Below, piece after piece: positions 27,601 through 40,483 of a DNA stretch of 64,000 nt. This stretch comes from Ceratobasidium sp. AG-K (lineage: Eukaryota; Basidiomycota; Agaricomycetes; Cantharellales; Ceratobasidiaceae). Under the pieces are notes generated by a model. It was not told the DNA's origin. It ran no database searches and worked only from the letters and a program-made list of their open reading frames with translations. The stretch covers positions 4,128,571 through 4,192,570 of the forward strand of contig JAWNGF010000003.1 in NCBI GenBank assembly GCA_037039685.1. The letters are read 5' to 3'. The translations under genes and the position numbers were made by a program. Every line of letters starts with the position of its first letter. Positions within the stretch are counted from its first letter, which is position 1.

Positions 27601-28028
27601 GTGACAAATATGTTCCCGCTCGAGCCTCTACTCGGAAGGAGGTGGTGGTGATCTGCGAGCAGCTTGACGTTATGACATGATTTGTTTTGGAGTGTCAGAA
27701 GGTAAAATTGTACCAGTAAAGGATCGGGTTGCTCGGGTGATCGAGATTCGTTGAGCCATTCTAATATGCGCCTAGGTTCTCATGAGCCTGATTAAGTCTA
27801 CCTAGCTAACAGAGTCCTAAAACAGGTTTGGCGCCCCTTGAGGTGGCCGGCGTTTGAAGACAATCTGAGCAAGCGCCCGAGGGGGCCAAGGTCGACCTCA
27901 TGTCATCACCGTCTCACCTAATCACCACCACGACCCAAGTTTCCGACACTGGCAGTGCAACGCTTCCAAATTCTGCTCTAGACGAAAATATACATTCACG
28001 AAAATCAATAAACATACACTACACGAAT

Positions 28029-28968
28029 CTAATCTTGATTGTACTTTTCACTCTTGCGCATCCCCAACACGCTCATCGGAGTCTTGCTAGAAAACTGGAG
28101 CAACAGTGCTGCGGCAGCAGTATCGTCCGCCTCTTCGACCGGCACACTCCCTCGCTGAGATGAAACAGACGACCGGCGGAACATGACTTCGGGTGAAGGA
28201 AGACTGAGTGTCTCCATCTGCACCTCCGAGGCGAGACTGGGGCCTTTAAGGTGGCCCGACGGTGGGGGAGACGGCAGTACCGGCGCGACGGAAGGAGAGA
28301 GGAGCGCGGCAATGGTCATACTTCGATGTGGCGCCGAGGGTTGAAATACCCGTGGTGAGGCGGCCTCGGTATGATTAGGCGCCGACGGTGGCGAGTCGGG
28401 CTCGGACAAAACGCTGCTATCGTCGAGCTCGATATCATCGACCGAATCGGCAACATTTGAAGGCCCAGCTTGGGGCGACGTCGACGGCGTGGCAATCTTT
28501 TTCCGTTTACGGGGTGGCTCGTCCCCCTGGAGCTCACGCAACTCCTCCTCCAACTGCCTCGTCTTGTCCAATAATCCACGCACAAAAGCCACAGTCCGCT
28601 CCAACAACTCGAGCTTAAACTCTCGCTCCGGGCCGGGCGGTGGACTGTGCTGCTGCCTAGTACCAGCCTCGTCCTGCGCAATGAGCTCTCGGAGCGTGGT
28701 CAACGTCTCGTTGATCTTCTCCCGCCTATCTCGAAATCAGCATCGACTCGTCAAATACCGACTCGACGCACCTTCGTTTTTCAATTCGGCTATGCGACTC
28801 TTTACGCAACGCCTCGCGAGCGCTCTTTGAGCCGGGGTTCGGCTTGCGGCCCCGCTTAGCCTTGGGCGGGGGCTCCACAACCGGTATCGGCGTCACAGGA
28901 GCTATAGGACGGTATGTTGGCCCCGATGAGCGCACAGGCCGAGACTTGACAAGTTCGCTCGCAGACAT
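28029..28968 (-). CDS. basic helix-loop-helix transcription factor
   Basis: Nuclear regulator binding E-box-type DNA. Two exons, 28772-28968 and 28029-28725, join in frame inside the basic region. Residues about 40-80 hold a GRKPNPGSKSAREALRKESH block, then SRIEKRRREKINETLTTLRE: the basic region with the E-box-reading Glu/Arg pattern (HSRIEKRRR) and helix 1. The loop is long and Pro-rich (AGTRQQHSPPPGPE). Helix 2 is FKLELLERTVAFVRGLLDK, followed by a leucine-bearing coil (TRQLEEELRELQ). The rest is Ser/Pro/Asp-rich and likely disordered. Resembles the Ino4-type single bHLH proteins of fungi, but I cannot assign an ortholog. Confidence 0.88.
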
Positions 28969-29763
28969 GGGGACAAGTGGGGGGTGGGGTCCCTTGATTC
29001 GTGTCCCGGCTTTATTAAGCTCGATTGACGCAGGGGAGGATCACACATGCCGGGGCGGTCGCACGAGCAGATATACCTCACGCAGCCAATCGCGTGGCGC
29101 GGAGCGCTCGTGTGCCAAGTGCTGGGACAAACGTGCGTGAGGACCCTTCTGTATGCACCAAGTGTCACGTGGTCTCTTGACTCGTCTGGGCGGCCGGTGC
29201 CCAGCCTGACGCATGTAGTTCATGTTCGGGTGCGTACAGTCGAGTTTGAGGTTGAAATATAGTGCAGACAGCTGCGTATTCGGATACAATCCATATATCG
29301 TAGCGCTCGGCGGTAAACCGAGGAGACCCGTCCGCACACGTGTCCTGATAATTGAAGGCAGATCTATCGCACAAGAAACTTCGGAGGCTTAGCTTCCGAG
29401 GACACTTTTTTCGCCAGCCAACCAGATAACAGATAAAAAACGACTGGCAAAAATAGGTCGGCGTGGAAACGAGGCACGCCGTGGCATAAATCGCGTGCGC
29501 ACGAATTGCCAGGGAGGCGTATGGCGAGGTTTAATTGACGCATAGATGCGTGCAGGCGTTGAGGGATTTAAGACATGTAAGAAGCCCAACAAGCATAATT
29601 GACGCAAAGAGTCCAACCGAAGAGTTCAACAAAATGCATAATATTCAAAACAAGAAAACATAGAAATACAAGTCCACAAACTACAAATAATCAACGAATA
29701 GACAAAGCGGTATCAATACAACCTCTGGCGCTAAATAAGATCTCGGGCGCGGTATATGGAACA
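28969..29763. other. intergenic, bHLH promoter and IRE1 3' side
   Basis: About 800 bp. Open frames here are short and lack domains. The part near 28969 should be the bHLH promoter; the part near 29763 is downstream of IRE1. Confidence 0.5.
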
Positions 29764-32700
29764 TTACTCTTCGAGCACGAAATACGAGCGGAACATCGGT
29801 TCCACCTTGAGCTGTGAATCAGCCACGACGCGGTACACGTGCAAGAATAACTTGGGGAACCGCCGCGTAAAGTAGCCCAGGAATCCCTCGGGGAGCGGGC
29901 CGAGATGGCGCTTGACATTGTCCGGCAAGTCTTGGTAGTGGTTTTTCTACAAGGGCATCGCGTCAATAAGCTATAACCAAATGAAAGTGGAGGGGCTGAC
30001 CTTGTTCCGCAACGCCCTAAGGAGATCCTGCACACTCTTGACATCATACTTTCTAAACTTGCCCAATGTCTCGATAAACATCTTGTCCAACCTCCTCTGC
30101 CAATCCGTCCCTACAATCTCGAGCGCACCCGTTTCGAGCGCGACAAGACCGGGTTCGCGTGGGTCGCGTTCCATGATTTCGAATCGGTCCGAGGCGTCTT
30201 GGAGGAATGCCAGCCGGCGCCCGGGGTTCCAGAAGAATGGATGCATTAGGCAGGCCGAGGTGTCCGGACTGCACGTAACAATCAGCAACTGGTGAGGAGT
30301 GGAGTGAGGGAGACTGACCGCTGCCTGGGATTCGGACTCAACATCTGCTCAATCAAATCGATCGCCTCCATACCCTCCTCGCCCAACCGCTCCAACCACC
30401 CCAACTGCTTATCATCCCTCAAAATATTCACATCCCGCTCAAACCGTGCGCCGTACGCATGATCGCCCCCACTAAGGACATAGAAGAACAAACACCCCAA
30501 TGCGAATACGTCCACACTCCGAGTGAGCCGAGTCCCACTCGCTGCAGAGCCAGTCCCCGTACCCCCGTTGGACACGTCCAGCGCGGCCATGTCGACGTTG
30601 ACTTCGCCCCTTAGGATTTCAGGCGCGCGCCATCCAGCGGTTCCGGCAGCCGCACCTCCATACGCAGTGGGCATGAAACTCGTCTGGTCGACGTCGAGCT
30701 TGCGGCAGAGTCCAAAGTCGGAGATGAGCATCGCACCCCGGGCCGAGACGAGGATGTTTTGGGGCTTGATGTCGCGGTGCACAATCTTCAATGCGTGGAG
30801 GTGTTTGAGGCCGGCGGTGACTTGGGCGAGTGCGCGTTTGGGGTCAAACGAGCCGACAACGTCGGGGAATTGTTGCGGGCGTTCGACGAGGTCTGAGAGC
30901 GAGCAGGGACAGAGCTCGAGGGCAATGTAGAGGAAGTTCTCTCGATGTTCTTCGTAATAGTATCGAATGACGTTGGGATGGTCGTCGGATTCTTGCAAGA
31001 GTGCGACTTCACGCGAGGCAAGCGTCACAAAATCATGCAAGAGCCTCTTGACAGCGACTTGCCGGCCCTGGAATCGGCCCTTGTACACAACCGTACCGTG
31101 CGAGCCATAGCCTACACCCCAATCAGTCTCCACACAAACCCCAAGCTTGTAGAGACATACCTAGAACCTCCTCGCTCACAGCCAACGACGACTTGGGCAC
31201 CGTCAACGTCCTCATTTGACTCTGACCCTCTGTATCCTCGGACAACACCCCATCCGTGACACCCCCATTACTCCCCTTGCCCCGACCTTTACCCCGCCTC
31301 CCACGCCTCGTGCGTCTCTTGCCCTCGCCGGCTTCTTGTTCCGTATCGAGCGCAGTCTCGGTCATGGGCTCCTCAACAAGCGCGACGCTCGCGATATTAC
31401 TAATCGTCTTGTCGTCCATGCTACTCAGACTCCTGGACGCGCCGAGTGGCCCGACGGGGTTGAGAGTGGGTACGACGGGGGTAGAGGTAGCGTCGGATAG
31501 CTTGGGTCGTCGGCGGCGACTTGATTTCTTGGGCGCTTCGGCTCCATCGTTGGGCACATCGACCTCGGCTCCGTCTTTAAGCGCGACCTCGTCCTTGAGT
31601 TTCTTTGCGTCCTTGGGCGGGACGTCCGGACTGGACCCACTCGAAATCAAATACGGGTTCTGCATCCTCGAGACCGAGTACGGCTTTGGGGGAACAGGCG
31701 GAGGAACATCATCATCCAAATCGTCCACAGACTTGCCATCAATCTTGACCCCATCCTCCTCTGCCTGGATTTTAGACCTAGGAGTAGCAATGACTTTCCA
31801 CACGGCCGACACTTTTCCCCTCCGCACACCCAACCCGAGTCCAAACATGACCGTGGACAGGACAACACCGCCCATACTCGCCCACGCCGCGATCCACTCG
31901 CTCGCAATCGTGCGCAACGTAGTCCGGTGCGAGGGTGTTGCTTCCGGGCTGGTAGGTTCGACTTGAGGACGGGCAGGCGCGGTCGAGTTGGTCGTGCGCG
32001 TGGGTGAAGGTTTGGCGGGCGTGTGTCGTTTCGGCTCGGGGACGTGCGAAATGACGCGTTCGGGGATGGTAATCTCTCCCGGCGCCTCGACTCCTGCAGA
32101 TCCCCCGATCGCGAGGACGTGGGAATCTTCGATGAGGCGGTTCAAGCCCGAGCGCATTGCGTCTTGACTCTTTCTAGTCCCTGTGAGACAGTCGAGATCG
32201 TAACACCGCTCGGACCCGGCTGGAACACCTGTCGAGCGCCCATCGTCGATTCGAGGGAGGCGCTTGCGGGGAGAGGAAAAGATGACGAGGGGATAGTGAG
32301 CATGTCCGAGCGCGAACAGACTGTCGTCGATGCGGCCAACGTAGGTGAGCTTGGGGACGTCAACGTCGGTCGAGGCGGATGACATTTCGGATAACTTGGG
32401 AGTGGGTTGGAGGAGGAGGATCGGGTCTCGCTTCGTAGGGAGGTAGACGGCGTCGAATACGGCGACACTAGATACGTGTGAGCCGAGTCGAGAGAGGAAG
32501 AGAGGACATACACGAGTGGATAAGTGCGCACGAAATGCAGAATTCCCCCATTGGCAAAACTAAACAGTTTGCCCTCTGGACTGGGTTGAAAGTAGGTCCC
32601 ATCGGGCGAGCGTGTCCACGCAGCTTGAATCGCACGATGCACATTATTGGGCCCGTACCGCGTAAACGACAGCGTCTGGACGACGCCGCGGCCCTTGACA

Positions 32701-33520
32701 CGCACCGACACTCGATAGTCTACCCATTAGCTACCATTATTACTTCCAGAGTCGACTCACCAGTGCGACCAATCACCACTTCCACCGGACGCTGCTTCTC
32801 AAACTCGTGGGTGCCATCCAAATCATCGAGCATCGCATTCACGTCCACCGGCCCGTCCTCTGTCCGTTCGTCCCACGTACACCGTTCGCCATATACACCC
32901 AGTATCCGCCCGGTGAGGAGATCGAGACTGATCAACGACGTTGACTTTTCGCCAATAAATATCCGGTCTTCGTCCCCCGGCGGAACAAATGGCGAGAGTT
33001 CGACCAACTGCGGGACAGAGTATCCCAACCGCTCGATGGGCGAGTCGGTCGGCGCGAATGGCTGCATGACAAAGACGTCCCCAGACTGGGGCTCGACAAT
33101 GTACATTTCATCGTCGTCGTCGATGCTGCCGAGCGCGCGGTGGTCACTCCTCACGAGATTGTACAACGGCGACTGGGACGAGATGGGCGGAGCGCTGTCC
33201 GTGTTGGGATCCGGCGACGACTGGAGATACTCCAAGTCATCCGCCATGGACCAAATAAGCTCGCCCGTCGTTCGGTTGAGCGCGTGAAAGTGTCCGTCGA
33301 TGCTGGCCGCCAACACGATATCCAGTAATTTAATGTCCTGTCCGACAGGCGAACTATGTGGGATCGTCGGGGGTTTCTCTCGTCGCCATTCCGCGTGGGG
33401 TCGCCTGGCTGTTGCGAGGTCGTTGGACAACCGCTGGAGGCTGGCCGCACGCCGGAATGGTTCGGCCGCCGCACAGATAATAATCGCGAGAATACATAGG
33501 GGAATTATCGCAGGGAGCAT
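29764..33520 (-). CDS. IRE1: IRE1, unfolded-protein-response kinase/endoribonuclease
   Basis: ER membrane sensor of unfolded proteins. When activated, its RNase excises an intron from the HAC1/XBP1-type mRNA. Six exons join in frame: 32761-33520, 32512-32719, 31161-32467, 30319-31111, 30001-30268 and 29764-29946. Signal peptide MLPAIIPLCILAIIICAAAE; lumenal beta-propeller repeats (IDGHFHALNRTTGELIWSM, SLDLLTGRILGVYG); a transmembrane helix in exon 3 (AAWASMGGVVLSTVMFGLGL); a charged linker; then the kinase with GYGSHGTVVYKG, VAVKRLL, HRDIKPQNILVS, DFG and WRAPEIL. The KEN RNase domain follows (LRNKKNHYQDLPDNVKRHLG, GYFTRRFPKLFLHVYRVV) and ends VLEE. A Gly/Ser insert sits in the activation region between the APE motif and TRSVDVFALGC. 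All catalytic parts are present. Confidence 0.95.
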
Positions 33521-33973
33521 GGCCGCATCCCACAGCAGTCAGTAATCAATCGAGTATGCTAGGGAACAGAGCAGAATGCAAGAGAATCTGTCCCCGTGGC
33601 ACCAGCCCGTACCAGTGCTTCTGTTCCTGATTAGTTCCCACACAGGAGCTGTACAGCCCCAAGTCACACATCACAAATATCTCAAGCGGCTGCGGTTCTT
33701 CCACGGTTAACACGGTAACCGAGTCCCAAGTTCCGAAATACAAACGCCAGTATACGTGTAGTCTACACATTGGACATCCAGTTGTATACAAAGAGGTTTC
33801 GCAACAATAAAAAGCAGTGGAAAGCAATAATCAGAAAATGAGCGTAGACGATACAACGAGCGGCGTGGGGGGTATACAGTTTGCCAAGTAGAACAGTTGA
33901 ATGGTCGATCACAAAACAGTTGAATGGTCAAGAGAGCACGGTTTGAATGATCAAGAGAGACCGGTGAGAACGC

Positions 33974-35952
33974 TCAAGTAAAGAGCAACCCATCCGAATC
34001 ATACGCGAAGTCCAAAACAAGAATCTTTTGGTCGTGCGAGGTGCTACCAACACTGTCAACGCCTGTTACTACACTAAAATCACCCAACTCACCTAACAAT
34101 CTTGGTCGCATCAAACTTGACGTCAAATATATGACTATCATGTAAATTCCTAAACTCGCGCACGAATTTCCAGCCCTCCTACCCTCATCAGCTCTAACCC
34201 AAAAATAAATCAAGATGGCTCACCCTGCCCTTGCATTCCCAAACTTTAATCGTCCGATCATAACTCGCACTAACGAGTCGCCCCGTCACGGCGTCGTACG
34301 CCAACGCTCGAACGAGGAGTTCGTGCCCAGGTAGAGTCATTACGCATTCTCCGCTCGATGCGGACCAGACTTTGATCTTGCGGTCGTTGGAGCCAGAGAT
34401 GATCGTGTCGCCCTACACACCGTCAATAACCCACCAGTAAAGTAAGATTTAGGGAGCTGACCTTGAATTCGACACACGCCAATCCCTTATCATGCCCCGA
34501 AAACGTTCGGACCCGGCTCGCGCTCTCAATGTCCCAGAGAATCATCGTCCCGTCGCCGCTCGCGCTCACGACGTGGTTTCCCTGCAACCTAGCATGACGT
34601 CAGCCGCAGTCCAATCTCCAAGCAAACACATGCCAAGGACTTACCCAACGGCATTGACAGGCCCCTCGTGCCCCTTGAGCACGCAATGCAACTTGAGCGT
34701 CTGGCGATCCCACACACGGATCAACGTGTCCTTGGAACTGCCCATCAATCAGTCCCCAATCCAACCCAACAACAAGTGTGGAGCTCACCAGCTAACGATC
34801 CACCGGTCATCCATCCTAAGATCCAACACACCCCCAGCATGCCCACTCAATACGGCCTTGACTTCCCACCCCCCAGCTGCACGCTCCCACACCCGAATCG
34901 TGCGATCGCTACTCCCCGAACACATGAACCCCCTCGCAAAGTCCACCTTGAGACACAACACACTCCCCTCGTGCGCTGCCAGCGTCTCCTTCAACTCTCC
35001 ACTCGACACACTCCAAATCTTGATCGAGCGGTCGCGTGAGCCAGTGACGATCGTGTCCGCCGAAGTGTCCAGTTCGAGACAGTACACGCTGTCCAAGTGT
35101 CCAGAGAGTTTCTTGGAACGGGCAGCGCCAAAGTACCACTTGCGTGCGATCCGGTGTCGGTGTTTGTACAAGTCTTGCCAATTGAGTGAGGGTTTGGGTT
35201 CCGATCGTCGGGAGGTGAGTGAAGAAAGGAGCGAGGGGGAGCGGGGAGACTGGCTCGATGTGGATTGGGCGAAGATTTGGGCTCGGCGCCGGGGGAGATT
35301 GACGAACCAGCCTGGTTGGCGGTAGAATAATGTTCGCCAGACAGTATCGTCCGATGCGAGTCGGCGCCATCCGTGCGAGACAGCTAAACAAGCGACGATC
35401 GAGTCGAGGTCGAGTTGGGCGATAATATACAATGCCAGCTCGGGTGGGAGGAGCATCACAAGGTCTACACATAAACGCCTGTTGACAACTTGCAAGTATG
35501 GGCTCACCTATTCCGCCCGACTCGCGGGGCTCCATAAAACAAGCCTCGTCGTCGATAAGCTCGCCCTCTTCTCCATCCAGCGGAAGCAGTTCCCCATCGG
35601 CATCGTACACGGCCTTTGCCTTGCCCTTGCGCTTCTGTGCCGAAATCATCTCCAACAGCCTCGGCAATATTCCCCGCCCCATCCCCATACCGCCCGAACA
35701 CCCCGGGTCCGGTGTGGGCGCCAACTCGCGCTCAAACGCCCTCGACACATTCTCAAACACCCGCATATCGTGTGCGTCGGCTTGGGGACGGGGCACGACG
35801 TACATGGTATCGTGCAAATCCGAACGACTCGGTTCCGGCTGGGTGAGGCCGAGCAGGTTTCGGATGCGGGATGCGGAGCGGGTTGGAGCGGGTTGGGAGC
35901 GTCGGGTGAGGAGCCGGGGCGGGCTGACGGGCACGCTTGCCTCGCTCTGCAT
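33974..35952 (-). CDS. F-box and WD40-repeat protein (SCF substrate receptor type)
   Basis: Likely substrate-recognition subunit of an SCF ubiquitin ligase, similar in layout to Met30, Pop1 or Fbw7. Exon 1 is 35508-35952 (Ser/Pro-rich, with an acidic block), exon 2 starts at 35464 with the F-box LPPELALYIIAQLDLDSIVA then AVSHGWRRLASDDTVWRTL. After a basic linker (WQDLYKHRHRIARKWYFG), WD repeats begin with LSGHLDSVYCLELDTSADTI and continue through SGSSDRTIRVWE, SKDTLIRVWDRQTLKLH, SASGDGTMILWDIESASRV, SGSNDRKIKVWSASSGECV and SASYDRTIKVWE. The final two exons give FVREFRNLHDSHIFDVKFD and DQKILVLDFAYDSDGLLFT. At least seven repeats, so a full propeller. It lies 453 bp downstream of the IRE1 start in head-to-tail order; I see no functional link. 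Confidence 0.9.
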
Positions 35953-37163
35953 AAGGTCGTCGTCGAGTGTTGCCTCAACTTGGCACGTGCTTGGACAGCC
36001 ACACCGGCGGTACAGGCGCCGATTTCCGTGTTGCGGATGTTGGCGGTTCGAGGTGGTTCTCGTTTGTTCGTCTAGACCTAAACTTGTGCTTGAACCTCGG
36101 CTTGAACGTAAAGTTCGGAGGATGAGTGGGCTTAGCTCTTCAAACTTCTATATCAGTTCATAACAGACCCATATCAATATAAGAGATATTGATATGGGTT
36201 AGCGCCCATCAATTGACTTTATTATTCAATTTACGACATGAGCTCATCGGCGTCATCGGCATGCAGGCGCTGCCGCGTCCAGTACCTACGCCATTCATCT
36301 CTCGAGCTCCGGCTACCGTCCCGAAAGCTGGCGAGCACCATAACCTGTAGTTCTTATAGTCTATATAAAGCGTTACGTGGGTTGCTTCTTCCGTTCAATA
36401 CCATATCGCACCCATTGAAGGAACCTCAGCGCTGCACGGGTGCTCTTGAGAGTCGGTATCCGCCTCGCACTCTCGAACACAAAAAGGACCACTCCGGGTG
36501 GGGGATGAACTTAAAACTTATAGTACAGCGAATCATATACATGAGGCTATATGCGGATACTTAGGAGCAGACACTACCCCAGTTGAGCGGCTTATCCCGC
36601 TGCCTCACTTATCCTAACCACTGATCTCTCTCTCAATATCACACATCGCCGTCTTGATATCTCTGGACACCTCTCTCGCCGAGCATTTCAAAACCACCTT
36701 GTATCGTTCCACCCGTGCGCTATGTTCGTCAATAAGCCGCTCCAGATAGGAGATCATTTGGTCAAACGATTGGCTTTTTATATTTATATAATCCTGTTGT
36801 GGATTTGGGTTCCCCCGGAACAGAGTATAAACACTCCCTCTGGATTGAACTTGAGACTCTATTCTGGGATAGTCCTGGAGTACTTTGTGAGTGATTGCTC
36901 ATCTGGTTTATGGATGTATATCACATACCACTGCTACCCGTATGTCAATATCGTCCTCCCTGATGTATGGCGAGCCCCAAATCCGAATTCGGTGTCGTAC
37001 CAGCTTTCTCGGTGCAGCCTTTAACTTGAAGGGACTGAGACTATCCACTCCCCCAGGCCCAGACTCACGGCCTTTCTTGATTTTCCGGCGTAGCCCCTGG
37101 AATAACTGAGCCTCATAGTACTAGAGTGCATTCCATCAGTTTATAACACTGTTAAAAACTGAC
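35953..37163. other. intergenic, contains a hairpin
   Basis: About 1.2 kb between the F-box/WD40 start and the 3' end of the unknown 195-residue gene. No gene seen; the only notable structure is the perfect inverted repeat at 36167-36199. Confidence 0.5.
36167..36199. repeat. perfect 14-bp inverted repeat with 5-nt loop
   Basis: Arms ACCCATATCAATAT (36167-36180) and its exact reverse complement (36186-36199) surround the loop AAGAG. It lies about 215 bp upstream of the F-box/WD40 start codon. It could be a regulatory cruciform, a terminator-like hairpin or the remnant of a small inverted-repeat element. Confidence 0.85.
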
Positions 37164-37751
37164 TCATAAACCTACTTTGGCGGTCCTACATTTACCACGA
37201 GCAACACTCCGAGCAATACAAACCATCACGGTCTGGGCAAAAAAGTAGCAATTGTATCGCTGCAGCGTATACGTGCGAGCGTCCCTGTGTCCTTGAACCG
37301 CCCGAGCGACAGAAAGCAAAAGCGCCAGCGGTACACGTGTCCGGTTCTTGAACTCGATGCTCATCAAGCACTGCGACGAGGAATACGTTGCGTCCTCGAG
37401 CGAGGTGATTTGTTCAATGGTATCATGAGCTTCGACTCCGTGCTTGTAGATACTGTCCAACGGGACGCTCTCGTCCGGTTTCTGTCGACGGTCAACTCGG
37501 AAATAGTCACCGTTGGGACCGAGACTAAATACAATGTACTCGTGAAAGAATGGAGACTCGTCTTCTTTTCGTAGTTGCATAGTATGTATGAATCGGCTGG
37601 GCCGGCAGTGATACCAGTCGAATAAAGGGTCTCCCTCTCCCCATGGCGAATCAAACTTGAGACGAACAGGATCCTCTAGTCTCAGCAGGCGCCGCTTGGC
37701 AATGATCGATGCGTTTGAAACTCGATATGATGCGCCTGGGGGGGTGGACAT
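37164..37751 (-). CDS. hypothetical protein, 195 aa, single exon
   Basis: Open frame with an ATG start and no intron. The sequence starts MSTPPGASYRVSNASIIAKR and has a polar middle (LFDWYHCRPSRFIHTMQLRK, SLGPNGDYFRVDRRQKPDE). A Cys/aromatic string near the end, QRYNCYFFAQTVMVCIAR, resembles what I recall from an expanded family of uncharacterised Rhizoctonia proteins. No signal peptide. Function unknown; the call rests on length, composition and that motif. Confidence 0.5.
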   Translation of the reverse strand: MSTPPGASYRVSNASIIAKRRLLRLEDPVRLKFDSPWGEGDPLFDWYHCRPSRFIHTMQLRKEDESPFFHEYIVFSLGPNGDYFRVDRRQKPDESVPLDSIYKHGVEAHDTIEQITSLEDATYSSSQCLMSIEFKNRTRVPLALLLSVARAVQGHRDARTYTLQRYNCYFFAQTVMVCIARSVARGKCRTAKVGL

Positions 37752-39266
37752 GGTGGCTAGAAGAGTGGTCGGGATGAAAGTCAGGCAACCGAGGCCTTTT
37801 TGTGAGATGAAGATCTACTGCTCATCTATGTTGTGCAAACACGTCGTAAGCGTCTGGTCCCGGACCGTCGCTTTGGCATCTATCAAAGCACAACGTAATA
37901 ACCGAGTGGCCAGAGTTTAGGGGATGCATATGCAGGTGCAAGTACAATAATTACTATAAGTAGACTAGTTTCAGATCTAGAGAATACAAGCTGCCAATGG
38001 CTGTATGCATTTGGCTATTCATAAAAGAATATCACGGTAAGTGAGGCATTGGTACAGAACTGTCCCTCTACGAAGCCGTTTGAAGTATGGGGATAGACAA
38101 TCCATTTAGTTAGTATAGTTCATCCATGAAGTTTCGTCGATACATGCTAGTAAACTTGGCCGTCCGAGCATAAAGTATAGCCAAGGAACGGAGCAACGAC
38201 TGAATCTATGCCAACAAAATCCAGGGTGGTTCCGGAGCGCTCCGGGGTCTAGGACCGGAAGGAGGACTCTGTTTTCGAGAGCGCTCTGGAGATGTGGATA
38301 GAGGCGGATCACAACTGGTTGCTCCCGTCAGACGCCACCCCTGCTCTAGTTTCTGGAGCGCTCCCGACGCTCCCTGTCCAGGGAATTTTGCCGATGCAGG
38401 GCAAGGTACGTGGCTTGCCATAGGGCTCCGAACACCTGTGCGAGTCGCATGGTAGTCCATGTGCACTCGTGCACATTATCATTGGAGGACGGGAAGCAGC
38501 AAACGTCGTGGCCAGCACTTCACTTGGCCGGTGTTTCCCGGTGGCTAATTTGCCTTGTGACTCAGGATGCTTTGGGGTTGGTCAGCAAATGAGTGGACCG
38601 CCCAGTCCAGAGGCTGTGTAAACCCTCCTCGCCACGATCATGGCTTCATCCCACCAACCAAACCCTCCAAATGGAAAAAAAAAAATGTCGAAAATATAGT
38701 GCAGAACTTCAGGAGGCGTTGGGAAAGAAATAACTGCCACAGTATCGCTGTCGCGGATGCGGAACACGGACACTCGAAGTGACTGAAAACAGCGCATACA
38801 TCCTGCCCAACTCTCGCCCGCGTAGACACTGCACTTACCTGAAGTCTCAGTTGGCGCCCCGAGTTTCTCTGGGTCCCGTTTATCAAGAAATGGGGCTTAA
38901 GAATGGGTCATTCCTCCAGCCCATCCACCACGTGTAGTGCATTGAGGGAATCCAACGAGGTGTTTCTTGACTTGAGGATCTGGCGGGCTAGAATTCGAGA
39001 AAGGGAGAGCCCAAATCGACTTTCAAATGGTGAATTCGACCGACAGCCTATAAGTTACGTCCTGACCAAGAATTCAGAAATATATATAAATTGAATGAGA
39101 CTTGACATCGAGGAACGTAAGCGGTAGCCACTAGACCGCGTCCGTGCCTGAGGGAATGACCTTGCCCCTCGCTTCACGGGGTGCATGCATGCGACAGCGG
39201 CGAGTTTCCGCATCCCTATAGCGAGGGCGATTATGAGTTGGTCGGAGAAAACGCAAGTCGGAATAC
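37752..39266. other. intergenic, no supported gene
   Basis: About 1.5 kb. It includes an A-run near 38676-38686 and a short + frame starting at 38640 (MASSHQPNPPNGKK) that stops within 20 codons. No credible gene. Confidence 0.45.
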
Positions 39267-40478
39267 TTACGGCTTGTTGAAGATACTCTTGGAGCCGGTG
39301 AATAGGAATCCGTCGTAAATAATTGCCCCGGCAATAGCTCCAAAAATAGGGCCTAGCTGAAATTGTCGTTGGCAAGTTCAACGACAGGATTCAATTGCGA
39401 ACTTACAATGGGGACGTACAGCCAATACTGGCTGCGGTAGTTCCAGACTAGTGAACATCGATTATTAGGCGCGATTTACCAAACGAAAATGTATTGGACT
39501 TGCCTTGGCGGCCATATCCGGCCATCCAGCACATCAGGCGAGCACCGAGATCACGAGCAGGATTGAGTACATAGCTAGATTAGTGTGCTTCAACACAACA
39601 CAAATAGAGTATGTCAAGGACTCTAACGTTGACCTACGCAGGTGCATGCCAAGGCAGGCGCCCTCGCCAAGGATGGTGATGAATAAGACAAGTGGAATCA
39701 AGCCGTTGGGAGGGGGGTTATTCCGCTTGTCGGTCATGGCAAGGACCATGATGAGGAGGATGGCAGTAGCTAGAACTTCCGAAAAGAAGCATTGTACTGC
39801 GTATGCACTTTAACGCGACATGTAACAGCAGGTGTCTGCAGATCTGGGATCCTCACCATTTGAAAGATAGTCGACCTAGGAAATGATAATGCTTAGCGAG
39901 CATTCATGCGGTTAGGACGATGCCAACCTACTGGAAAAGTCGTAAACAGCAAAGCAGTTCCTGGTACTGTGCAAATACCCCGTCTGCCTTCGTAGAGGTT
40001 GATCGTGCGGTGGTAGTTTGCATAGACAAGGCCAGCGCCGGTGTATGCACCCAGTGTTTGTGTGAGGATGTAGAAGGGTACTTTTTTCCAAGAGAATCCA
40101 TGGAAAATTGGTTGAGCCAAAGTGACTGATGGGTTGATATGTCTGCCCTGCAAGGTCCATTAGATTGCTCTTGCAAACAACTGCGAAAATCGTTGAACTT
40201 ACTGAAATGCCGCCCAAAACCCATACGCCGAGTGCTGTGCCAATGGCCCACCCAAACGAGATAGAAAGGTACAACTGAATGAGTAAATCAACTGCTTATT
40301 CAGGCTAAAACTTGGAGACTCACTCCTTTCAGACTGTCTGAGACCACAGGATTCTCAGATAAGATAACCTGGCAGTCAATGCCAGCACCAAAAATAAGTA
40401 AAGTCATTGTCTGAATAAGGAACAGCCATCAAAATATGCACCAAATGGAAGAATGATATTACAGCTCACTCCAAGGAA
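39267..40478 (-). pseudogene. aquaglyceroporin, 3' portion, separated from its 5' exons by retrotransposons
   Basis: MIP-family channel for water and glycerol. This portion starts inside a disrupted exon (KFLG, 40470-40478), then TMTLLIFGAGIDCQVILSEN (exon from 40410), LYLSISFGWAIGTALGVWVL, the first pore motif as NPS (HINPSVTLAQP), a membrane segment (VPFYILTQTLGAYTGAGLVY), LIPLVLFITILGEGACLG, the second pore motif NPARDLGARL, and YVPI/LGPIFGAIAGAIIYDGF. NPS in place of the first NPA is known in fungal aquaglyceroporins. The stop at 39267-39269 overlaps a good GTAAGT donor, so a short further exon is possible. Introns are otherwise clean. The gene is broken only by the insertion at 40479-61188; the 5' part is at 61189-61574. 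Confidence 0.9.
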
Positions 40479-40483
40479 CTTGG
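40479..40483. repeat. target-site duplication CTTGG, left copy
   Basis: Five bases directly before the left LTR (TG at 40484), identical to 61189-61193 directly after the right LTR. Five bp is the normal duplication for Ty3/gypsy integrases. Confidence 0.92.
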
